From the NCBI GenBank assembly GCA_000320545.1, contig ADNK01000898.1, positions 1 to 30,829 on the forward strand: 30,829 nt of DNA. The letters run 5' to 3'. Shown here piece by piece: positions 22,356-30,829 of this stretch (its first letter is position 1; every line of letters starts with the position of its first letter). The notes beneath the pieces were generated by a model. It did no database searches, had not been told where the DNA came from, and worked only from the letters and a program-made list of their open reading frames with translations. The translations under genes and the position numbers were made by a program. Source of the DNA: Bigelowiella natans CCMP2755 (Eukaryota > Cercozoa > Chlorarachniophyceae).

Positions 22356-23022
22356 CCCCCCCCCTCCCACCAACGATGTAATGATGTGTTCAGCAAATGA
22401 TAACCCTAATGCTGCTCGCGATCTTCAAGAGAAATCTCTCCACTTGATCATTCACCGCTCTGCTGCATGCAGCAGCACACAAACACAACCATCGGGTGTG
22501 TGCGGGCGAGAGCGGCGACGACTTCGGTATTCGCGGGCAATCTGTACTCTTATCTAGATTATTCCGACCCGAATTCCTTGTCGCATTCACAAATCGCTGA
22601 GGATTTTCTCCGAAAATGAACGATCTTCTGCTTTCAAGAGGAGAGCTCGAGAAGCGTTCCGACTCAGGCGGCTGACTGAGACGGACGACTGCCTTGACTC
22701 CCACTCCAGACTTGCCAGAATCGCCTTGTTTTCATTCCGAAATCCCCTGCAATTTGGGAAAATGGAAATGGCATTGAATTCTGGAAAAAGACAAGATTTG
22801 AAACTCTAAATCACCGGCATTTCGGGTTGCCGCGCCAGCAGGATTTGAATTTTTAAAAAGATCCTCTGTGAGATCGTCGGCTACTGGCTGCGAGCTACGA
22901 GTGCTGGCGCTGAACAATCTGGAGAGGCAGGCAGGGGCGCAACAGTCCGTCACAATTCAGGATTCTGCACTGAAGAAAGGCTCACGTCAACAACTTCGAA
23001 AAATCCTTTCATTACATTCATC
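22356..23022. promoter_or_regulatory. Divergent spacer between the seven-helix gene and the RecA2 gene
   Basis: The flanking genes read outward, so promoters of both should lie here. No exon of a DEAD (RecA1) domain was found on the plus strand. The frame before the ATG at 23023 is open for at least 20 codons but holds no helicase motif. Confidence 0.4.
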
Positions 23023-24453
23023 ATGGCCGATGTTACTGCGAGTATGAAAGCACTTAGTATGTCTAGTTCATCTGGTGACCAGAAAGAAAGACCCAGCCCT
23101 GTACCGGCTGGAGAACACATCACGCAATACAAAATAGAGGTGATGTGCCAATGATTCCATTGTCGTGAAACATCAGACTCATTCGACAGCCCGATGTTCA
23201 TGAATTGTGATGCTGTGTACAATGTGCGCGCAACGAGGAAATATTTTTAAATCATTAGTGTGATGGCTTGAAGGACAAAATGGAATGTCTCGTTGATCTC
23301 TTAGAGGTAAGTGCTAGAAAATGTGGGCCATGAAACATTAGGATAATTATTGTTTATTGTGGGAAGGCTGGAAAGATGAATTGAGTGAAAGTGACGTTTA
23401 AAAAAGAGAAATAGCAGGATTCGAAGATTGTTGATGTAGTATGTTTGTAGGGTTTCGTTTTGAAATTAACAACCACGATTCCTCGTTTTTGCCTCAAATT
23501 TTTATTTTTAACTACTGGGCTACGTCTAGCAAGCAGTGTACATGCAGCAGCTACAAACGTACTTGATATTCTCGCTGAAGTTTACTAATATTAATAAAAA
23601 AATAAGGCGAAAAAAGTTTTTGGACAGTGCATGGTGTTTTGCACCACCCGCACAAGTCTTATGAACCTGGCGAAATATGTGAAAAATCATGAAGAAATGA
23701 AGTATAGTCTAGTGCTCGTCCTGCACGGAAAACTAGACAAAGCCGATCGTGATCAGGTACATAAAACTGTTTCCCCATGTTTTTCAGTTATTTCTCTTTT
23801 AAGGGATTTGCGATGCTACCCGTCGAATAAATTGTGTAGAAACATGGCCACGTATCTATCGTCATCATATCACCAATGACTGTCACCAGGCCGTGGAAGA
23901 TTTCAGAAACTTCAAGTACAAAATCATTCTGTGCACTGATGCGCTCGCGAGGGGTTTCAATCTTCCAGAAGTAAGTGTAGTCATCCACTTCGATGTAGCC
24001 TATAATCAAGATAACCACATTCATCGAATGGGGAGTTGCGGCCGTATAGGTGCGGATGGGAAGCATCAGAATGGTCATACCATCACGTTGCTTGAAAATG
24101 GCAAAGAAGTAGATAAATTAAGGCGAATAGAAGACGGGCTACCCAAAGAAATGAAAAGCAAATCCGTAGATCGATCTAGATCTAATTTAAACGCAGTATT
24201 TAACATAGATTACATAGATTATTTGAAAGAAGAACTCAAAGAAAAATACGCAGAATTTGTAAAGTGGTTTATGAAAATGAAAATAAAAAATGGTAATCCA
24301 TTCGCTTTTTTTGAATACAAACATCTTTGTGTGATAACTGTAGGAAATATAAAATACAAAGAAGAATACAAGAAATTTTTAGAAAATCTTACACTAGATT
24401 ACGATGAATTAAAAATAGAAGATGCAAAAAAATTTGCAAATGGACCTGTCTAA
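23023..24453 (+). CDS. Stand-alone RecA2 (helicase C-terminal) domain protein related to DEAD-box helicases
   Basis: Four exons in phase (23023-23139, 23259-23306, 23607-23756, 23890-24453) give 292 residues. The start is MADVTASMKALSMSSSSGDQ, a low-complexity leader. The chain then enters the linker and second RecA lobe as in DBP5/DDX19-type proteins: HITQYKIE, CDGLKDKMECLVDLLE, motif IV-like QCMVFCTTRTSLMNLAKYV, HGKLDKADRDQAVEDF, motif V TDALARGFNLPEV and motif VI HRMGSCGRIGADG. The whole N-terminal DEAD lobe (Walker A, DEAD, SAT) is absent. Motif VI has Ser for the first Arg of HRxGRxGR, and motif V has Asn for the usual Asp. ATP-driven unwinding is therefore unlikely; an adaptor or regulatory role is only a guess. 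The last 110 residues are a Lys/Glu/Tyr-rich, strongly AT-rich extension of unknown type. Confidence 0.87.
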
Positions 24454-24932
24454 CAACGCAAAGAGGGCATGAATGTTTGAGAAATTATCCCCACCAAATT
24501 ATTGTATTAGTGCCAAATTCATTCAACCATTTCTGGTCGAAGTGCACTACCTGCAGCTGCATGTGTGCAGCATGGCTGAATCCAAGATGAACGGTGGAGC
24601 ATCGTAGCAGCAGCCTAGCTAGCGGCTAGCAGCAGCAGCAGCAGCAGCATAGCATCATTGTGTCCACCTGTGTAGCTAGCTAGCAGTCTAGAGTGCGTGA
24701 TGCTAGCATGACTAGATGGCCATGATGCGATGTGTGAGTGATCTGCCGACGATGACACTGACGAACGTGCATCACGATGCTAATGACTAGATGGTCAACT
24801 TTGGGATGTGACGGTGTTGGGCAATCGCAGCGCAACAATCTAGCAATGCTAGCAGAATGTTCTAGTGTTGAGCAATGTTGCCATCTTTTGCTGCAGCCGA
24901 TCTAGCGATGTGTCTACTATGATATTATTATA

Positions 24933-24971
<39 letters not shown>

Positions 24972-25045
24972 CCCAGGAAGACAGCAACGCGCGCGTTGAC
25001 GAGCGCATGTTTGATAGTCATTTGTCTGATGTGTAATGATTAAAG
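24454..25045. other. Spacer between the RecA2 gene and IFT70, CTAG/GCTAGC-rich
   Basis: The two 3' ends face each other. From 24550 to 24900 the sequence is packed with GCTAGC, CTAG, AGCAGC and GATGC words, and a (TA)n tract follows at 24937-24970. No exon seen. Confidence 0.5.
24937..24970. repeat. (TA)n microsatellite
   Basis: TA tract in the spacer 3' of IFT70. Confidence 0.95.
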
Positions 25046-26126
25046 TCACTTTGAGGCCGACGACGAATGCAGCTTGTAGCAAATGTGTTGTCCGATTTCT
25101 CTAGCTTCCGACAGTATTAGGCCGTGCATGGCCGCCTGCTTTGAAAGCGGCGGGCGACGCGCTGTTTTGGCGTCGGCTGCTGGCACATCTGAACGCTTCC
25201 GCTCATCTAGCTCATCCTTCCGACTGCTGCTGCTCCAAGATTGATCATGTTCCTTATTGGGCTGATGGCGGTGATGGCAGGTTCCGCCGTTGTTGTCATC
25301 GTCATCGTGGCGGGGGTAGCTCTCGAAGGCGATGGGCCCGCTGTCTTCGATGACGATGCTGCTGTCGCGACTGACAGTAGCGCTCGCATTTGCGCCGCCA
25401 TCGCCGCCGCCGCCCGCACTCCCTTCAAATTTGTTTCTCTCCTTGTTCGTGTCGGGGGAGTTCTTGTCGCTTTTTCTGCGGAGCAGGAGGCTAATCCGCC
25501 TCCTTCCCTTGCTCTCTTCATCGTTGTGGTAGCCGTTCAGTACAGCCTGCTGCTGCTGCTGCTGCTGGTGGTGGTGACGGTGGTGATGCTGCTGGTGACA
25601 GTGATGGCCCGTCTCATGCATTAGCTTCTCTGAGCTCGCGAGGCCGCGTTGGCCATGTTCCGTCAGGGACCGAATGACATGCTGTGAGTGCGAGAAGTTA
25701 ACGGTCAAAAAAATGTCCACAAATCAGAACGAGGATGTGGCTTCCTGCCTCAGGCTGCGTGAGCTCGAGGAGGCTGCTGTATTACTCGCTACCATGCGGC
25801 AAACAATGCTGCTCTGCGCTTTTTTCGATGAACGACAACGGTGACTGATGCTACCTACCTCAACGAAGTGGATTAGTCCCGATATGATCTTGATCTTGCT
25901 CTCAGGGCTAGATAGGTCTCCTCCTCCTCCTTCCCCCCCCCTCCCCTCCTCCTCCTCCTCCTCCTCGTGGGTCATTCTTACTGCAGGGTCTTTCCCCTAA
26001 CCCGTGCCGCAACAATAACGATGATAAGGTGGATGATTATAACACGGTAGCTTCCCGAAGAGAGAGGCAGGAGAAGTGTGCTCACGACGAATGGTATGTG
26101 CCACCCACATATACACAATACACTCA

Positions 26127-26163
<37 letters not shown>

Positions 26164-26213
26164 GTCTCTCTCCCTCTCTTTCTCCCCCTCTCTTCTTCTC
26201 TTTTATGAGGGAA

Positions 26214-26245
<32 letters not shown>

Positions 26246-26918
26246 TGTTCTCGCTCTCATTCGAGTTAGAAACCTCGGCGAAGATGTCCTCGATGCAGGA
26301 CAGAATGCAACGCTTCATGTAGTGCCAAACATCGCCGTCGATGGTCTCCTTGCAGATGTGGAAAGCAGCCTTAATCCTGACCAGAGTCGTGTCCATAGCG
26401 CGCAGCGTTAATAGATCATGGAAGATGCGAGGATGATGATGATGGTGGTGATGATGATGATGATTACAAACAAATCCAACACAACACACGCACACGCACA
26501 CACACACACACGCACACACGCACACACACTCACCCACTCACTCACACGCACACTGAGAAGAAACTACTACTGTTTTGGAAAGCTACTACTTACAAGCTCA
26601 GGCCAACGATCCACTGCTTCAGCGAGCAGTAGAGAGTGCCAAGGACAAGGTACATTACCGTCAAATGATACCTGAGAGAATATGTTTGGGGCCGGGAGCG
26701 AGGGAGGGGGGGGGGGGGTAATTAAACGAATCTAGCATTAGCTTTTCTGAAGGACGAGCGATGGATCATACGTGCTGGCGTTGTTGTTTCCTTTCGATGT
26801 GTCATCATCATCTCGCTGTCTAGCAGCTGAGTCCTACGTGCATAAAGAATGGAGGAATGACCAGATCAACCGTGGGGGGGAGAGCAAGCTGAATAAGGGG
26901 GGGGGGTTGTAAACTGGA

Positions 26919-26959
<41 letters not shown>

Positions 26960-29348
26960 GCACAAATTCGTACGGCACGCGGTAGCTTTCTCACCTGCTG
27001 AATCAAGTGGATGAGGCCCTCCGCCTTGTGGGTGTTCCCGGTGCTCACGTAGGAGACGGCGAGGTTGGCCAGAATGATCGGCGGCACCGAGAGCAGCTCG
27101 CTGGCGCGGGCGTTGCGCAGCAGCTCCTCATACATCTCCGCGCTGCAGCCGTAGTCCCCCAGCATGAAGAAGACGTGCGCGAGATTGAGTCTCCAGGTGC
27201 GGTTGGTGAGGCAGAAGCTCGCGCTGGCTTCGAATTGTCGCTTCACCGTCTCGTAGTCCTCATCGTCCCAGAACACGCGCGCGTAGGCCATCAGCACAGG
27301 GAGGAACCGCCGCGCCATTACCTGGAAGGAGGCCAGCATCCTACTGTCCTGCCTCTTCTGCTTGTAGCCTTGGGAGAGGGGAGCAGCACCGCCAGCAGCA
27401 GCTACGTGGAGAGGGCGAGGATGGGAAGCGAAGGAACGGCCTGTCGCAGGGGAGAAAGAAGAACGAAGGGAGGGACATTTGTCTTGATCCTCCTCCTTCT
27501 CCTCTCCATCTCTATCACCATCATCATCACCATCATCGTCCTCTTCCTCCTCGTCGTCGCTGGTGCTCGCCGCCATCACGAGCTGCTCCCGCAGCTTCGT
27601 GAGGTTCTCTGCGGCGCGGCCGAGGCGCTCGGAGGCGATCTCGGGGTCGGTGCGCGAGAGCACGATCCCGTCAATTGTGTCCCTGATTTCCGCCGGGACG
27701 CCTGTCCTCCACGATTTGCGGAAGTGCTCGAGGATCCCCGCGGCCAGGTCAAACTGCGCGCGCTGGATGCAGACCAGCACCATGTTCGTGAGCGTGGGGT
27801 AGGGCAGGCGTTCCGCCACCAGCTGCCAGTTTTGCAGCGCCCCCTCCACGTCGCCGAGGCCGAGATGAACGAGGGCGAGATTGTGCCGGATGATGGGGTT
27901 GTTGTAGCTGGTGTTGCCATCTGGGCTGCTGGGTGGTGGTGGTTGGCTGCCCGAAAGAGCGCCATCATTGGAACCGTCGTGTTCGTCGTATCCGTCCCTC
28001 AGGAGGCGATCATGGCCTCTACGGTGGCTGCTCTTTGGCGGTTGTCGCCTTTTCTTTTGCTCACTGGCAATGCTACAGCTACTATCTTGCGTCCCTTCTC
28101 CCCTCCCCTCCCCTTTATCATCCCTCTCCTCCTGCTCCTCCTCCGCCACCAGCCCCACGAACAGTCTTTTTGCTTCGGTGATTCTTCCCCGTTGGTACAT
28201 GCAAGCGGCCTTCAAGTTCATGGCTTTGTTCCTGACTAATTGCTCGTTGTCGATGTTTGAGGCAACAGCAGACTCCGACCCCAGCCTCTTATGCAGCAGC
28301 ACCCGCCGCCGCCTCTCGCACTGGCGAAGTATTTTGTCCGCAAGGCCCCCAGCTTCCTCATACCTTCCTAGTCCGTAGGTACAGACTGCTAGTAGATAAT
28401 GCTCTTCCCCACTATACGCACTGGAGGGAATCTTCCGGAGAATATCGATGGCACGTTGATGCTCGCCCGACGAGTACTGCGAGAGCGCTTGCGTGTAGAG
28501 AAGTTTTGGGCTGTGCTTTATCTCACGAGGCAACGACTTCAGCACGAGCTGCCTCTGGATCGGGGAAAGAGCATCAAAGGCAAGAGGCGAGGAGGAGGAG
28601 GAGGAGGAGGATGATGAGGAGGATGATGAGGAGGAGGATGAGGAGGAGGATGAGGAGTAGGAGAATGTGGAATCCTGTTGCAATTTGGCTGCGGCGACTG
28701 CGTACAGTTCAGATATATGCAGCCGTTTCTGTTCATCTATCGGAATCTGTTTACACAGACTGATGGTCTTCGCATATTCCCCCAACTTTAGGTAGCATTG
28801 CGCCAAATATTTCTGAAAGACCCAACGAAAAGATGAGGTCGTTTGCGGTGTGTGTTTTTTAGTCAGGTTAGGCTGGTTTTTGCGAATCACGGTGATTGGT
28901 GGGTGAACAGAAGTACACGCGTATGATATTATGATACTACCTTGTATCTGTTCAGTGACTGAGTAAACTGGGGAGCTCCGTCCGCCTGGCAAGTGATGGC
29001 CTCATAGGCATGCGCCGCGTTCAGGTGGTCTCCCAGGTGATAGAAGCAGTACCCAATGAGCGAGAGGGTCGAGAAAGAACCCTCTCCCCTCTGCAGATAT
29101 GTTAGCTGTCGAGTTAATAATCGGAGAGCGGTGCCGTACTACACATATCAGCACATCAGTTTTGAAAAGGATTGACTGTTTTCACGACGAATAAGGAAAG
29201 GTTTGGCAAGAAAAGGAGCGAAAGGTTTCGGCACCGGCGACGACTGACGGACCTGCTGTTTGTTGATGAGGCTGTAGACCGTGGAGGTGGCAGCAGTCGC
29301 AATGGAGGAGCGACGGCGAAGACGCAGCACGTGCAGGTTGCTATTCAT
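25046..29348 (-). CDS. IFT70: Intraflagellar transport protein IFT70 (TTC30/DYF-1/Fleer homologue)
   Basis: Eight phase-consistent exons: 29348-29253, 29138-28941, 28812-26995, 26833-26772, 26671-26594, 26376-26274, 25900-25859 and 25681-25046, giving 1010 residues against about 665 usually. IFT70 is a tetratricopeptide superhelix of the IFT-B complex that wraps IFT52/IFT88 and supports tubulin glutamylation in cilia. Conserved blocks appear in family order: STVYSLINKQQYGTALRLL, TLSLIGYCFYHLGDHLNAAH, MNLKAACMYQRGRITEAKRL, IIRHNLALVHLGLGDVEGAL, FLPVLMAYARVFWDDEDYET, WRLNLAHVFFMLGDYGCSAE, PIILANLAVSYVSTGNTHKA, YHLTVMYLVLGTLYC and DGDVWHYMKRCILS. Extra length comes from a long Ser run (near 28660-28590), an acidic run (near 27560-27490) and a His/Gln-rich insert in the last exon. 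Exon 25900-25859 has a weak acceptor and is the least certain; the others are firm. Confidence 0.93.
26130..26242. repeat. (TA)n, CT-rich and (TG)n block
   Basis: (TA)16, then a CT-rich stretch, then (TG)14, within the IFT70 intron between exons 26376-26274 and 25900-25859. Confidence 0.95.
26431..26530. repeat. (GAT)n and (CA)n microsatellites
   Basis: GAT units to 26464 and CA units 26482-26530, in the IFT70 intron between exons 26671-26594 and 26376-26274. Confidence 0.95.
26919..26952. repeat. (CA)n microsatellite
   Basis: In the IFT70 intron 3' of the large exon. Confidence 0.95.
28583..28662 (-). repeat. Coding trinucleotide repeat (poly-Ser in IFT70)
   Basis: AGG/ATG units on the plus strand read as TCC/TCA/TCT serine codons on the minus strand, giving about 25 Ser residues between two TPR units. 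Confidence 0.9.
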
Positions 29349-30125
29349 TGAAGGGATTAGCTATCTGACCGTTCGGCTTCGATAGGGGTATCAGCAGCAG
29401 CAACACGGAAATTAGGGCGAGTTTTTAAAATCTTAGCGACATATTTCGTTGTCGTAAGTGCGTTTCACCCTACATCCTTGTCCATTTTGAGCAAGGAAGC
29501 AGTCGAACTTGTCGTTCGAAAGCTCCCCTTTCGCGCTTCGCGCCCCTGGAATGAGCCTCTGGGTTTGTCGCAGCCTGAAAATTCCATGCGTTTCTGCAGC
29601 TGAGGTTGGCGATTTTTCCAGGTCGCCAAAAATCTTTGGCGGAAAAATCAAAAAGCCTTGCGATTTCAGGGGAAAAACGTTGATTTTGTTGTCGCAGGAA
29701 GATTATGCACGCGATTTTTCTCCACTGTCCCATTGAAATCGGATCGTGGTGTGCTGCTCTTTCCCCCCCCAGCTCCCCTGGAACATCGCACTCCCCGCCG
29801 CCTGCTCTCGATTCTCCAGGTCGAAATGTTGAACTGATTTTGGGGAATACAAAACGCCTTCGCGTTTTGATATGGCTCGGGGGTTGGTCTTCTGTTGTTG
29901 TATCTTCAGTACAGCGTTGCATGCCCCATATGATTGAGAGGTGTGGAGAAGAATGTGGTCGCCTCTCATGCATACGGACCAGCTTCTCTTCTGTTTTCTC
30001 ATACCCAATGACAAAATCGCACTACTTGATCAAAAACTTAGACGGGTGAGAAAGGAGGAAGGCGGCGGCGTCGTCTGTGTATTCCGCCGTCCATCATCGA
30101 GCCGCCGGGGAGGAGATAGATGTCA
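29349..30125. promoter_or_regulatory. Divergent promoter region between IFT70 and the BAR-like gene
   Basis: The two genes start on opposite strands about 780 bases apart. The region holds a perfect inverted repeat, CGCCAAA-AATC-TTTGGCG, at 29624-29641, which contains an E2F-like TTTGGCGG core. It also has two copies of GCGATTTTTC (29609 and 29711). A minus-strand open frame at 29470-29973 overlaps these elements and shows no known motif. Confidence 0.45.
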
Positions 30126-30614
30126 ATGTTCACCTCAATTAAGAAAAAGGCCAAGAAATACACTCGGCGCGTCCTCGAGGTCGTGAATCATTAAATCATC
30201 CACCATCCAGTATATGCAAAAATATTAACAAAGCAATGATCGATATCGTGTGTGGGGGGGGCCTCTCCTCCTCGCATCTTACCGTGAATATGACGCTCCT
30301 GCTATCTTTTCTGTGATACAAAGGGGGTACACCACAGCGAGGACAACCAAGCATCTGAAAAGGAGTTCAATGATCTCTTTGCTCACTTCTGCGACATCGG
30401 TGCCTTGACACTAATATACATCCAAAAATGCAAACACCTACACTACATATATGTGCACATGCACATACAGTGAGAGGGGGGTAAAAGAAAGTCATCATCA
30501 TCATCATCATCATCACATCAAAAGCTGCATGTACAACTTCGTTCATGCTGTTCTCAGAGAAACATCTCCAGCGATTCCATGATCATGTCGAGGACTACGT
30601 CACCACTCTCAGGG
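30126..30614 (+). CDS. BAR-domain-like protein, first three exons (gene runs off the right edge)
   Basis: Exons 30126-30179, 30324-30399 and 30558-30614 join in phase to 62 codons. The first exon, MFTSIKKKAKKYTRRVLE, is a short basic amphipathic start like helix 0 of amphiphysin-type BAR proteins. The next two read ASEKEFNDLFAHFCDIEKHL and then QRFHDHVEDYVTTLRG, matching the first BAR helix pattern (E-F-x-x-L-x-x-x-F, then a Y-x-x-x-L segment). BAR proteins bind and bend membranes in endocytosis and vesicle traffic. After 30614 an intron with (CT)n and (TG)n tracts runs to the edge. Only about 60 residues are visible, so the exact family is not settled. Confidence 0.68.
30492..30515. repeat. 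(TCA)n microsatellite
   Basis: Eight TCA units in the second intron of the BAR-like gene. Confidence 0.9.
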
Positions 30615-30657
30615 GTACTGCCACCTGTTTCAGTGTTATATATTGACAAGCACGTAT

Positions 30658-30661
<4 letters not shown>

Positions 30662-30696
<35 letters not shown>

Positions 30697-30710
30697 TTTT
30701 TCTTTGTGAT

Positions 30711-30742
<32 letters not shown>
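30662..30742. repeat. (CT)n and (TG)n microsatellites
   Basis: (CT)16 to 30694 and (TG)15 from 30713, in the last visible intron of the BAR-like gene. Confidence 0.95.
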
Positions 30743-30743
<1 letters not shown>

Positions 30744-30829
30744 GTTGCTCCCTTCCCCTTCGCTCACATGTCCCTGTAACGTGTCGCACGTCCCCCCCCA
30801 CCCCCCCCCCCCCCCCAAATCTGAACACT

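Noticed and set aside
25141-25624. Plus-strand frames rich in Val/Leu that look membrane-like
   Set aside because: Antisense of the His/Gln and Asp-rich last exon of IFT70; hydrophobicity is a by-product of the repeats.
27007-28239. 410-codon plus-strand ORF
   Set aside because: Antisense shadow of the large IFT70 exon; no motif of its own, while the minus strand matches IFT70 throughout.
1-30829. CRISPR arrays, insertion sequences, rRNA or tRNA genes, bacterial operons or defence systems
   Set aside because: None seen; repeats are simple microsatellites and all recognised genes are intron-containing eukaryotic ones apart from one orphan.

Overview
The window is nuclear DNA of a unicellular eukaryote that builds flagella. 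The genes are split by many GT-AG introns, mostly about 75-360 bases with one near 760, several exons are only 28-60 bases, and introns and spacers are full of (TA)n, (CT)n, (TG/CA)n and trinucleotide microsatellites. An intraflagellar-transport gene (IFT70) and a kinesin-3 point to a flagellate protist. I cannot assign a clade from the sequence. Gene models were assembled by hand from reading frame, splice-site phase and remembered family consensus, so every exon junction is a prediction.

Layout, left to right. (1) Minus strand, cut by the left edge: a membrane-anchored short-chain dehydrogenase/reductase in at least nine exons (444-3209). (2) Two weak candidates: a minus-strand ORF (3616-3978) and a two-exon small plus-strand gene (4503-4780). 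(3) Minus strand: a PX-domain (sorting-nexin-like) protein in about a dozen small exons (5769-7737). (4) Plus strand, divergent from it: an anoctamin/TMEM16 (8322-11301) whose last exons appear to add a jacalin-like beta-prism lectin domain (11376-12767). (5) Plus strand: a kinesin-3 (motor, FHA, KIF1-type region, C2-like domain, then three copies of a roughly 40-residue helical repeat), with one apparent single-base frameshift (14698-20010). (6) Minus strand: an intron-less, seven-helix-like membrane protein I do not recognise (21327-22355). (7) Plus strand: a four-exon protein holding only the second RecA half of a DEAD-box helicase, with altered motifs (23023-24453). (8) Minus strand: IFT70/TTC30, enlarged to about 1010 residues by low-complexity inserts (25046-29348). 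(9) Plus strand, divergent from IFT70 and cut by the right edge: the start of a BAR-domain-like protein (30126 onward).

Functional themes are flagellum and microtubule transport (kinesin-3, IFT70) and membrane shape or lipid handling (anoctamin, PX, BAR, membrane SDR). This is ordinary eukaryotic gene neighbourhood, not an operon; no tRNA, rRNA, CRISPR array or intact transposon was seen. The most unusual items are the anoctamin-lectin fusion, the stand-alone RecA2 protein, the repeat tail and frameshift of the kinesin, and the orphan membrane protein.
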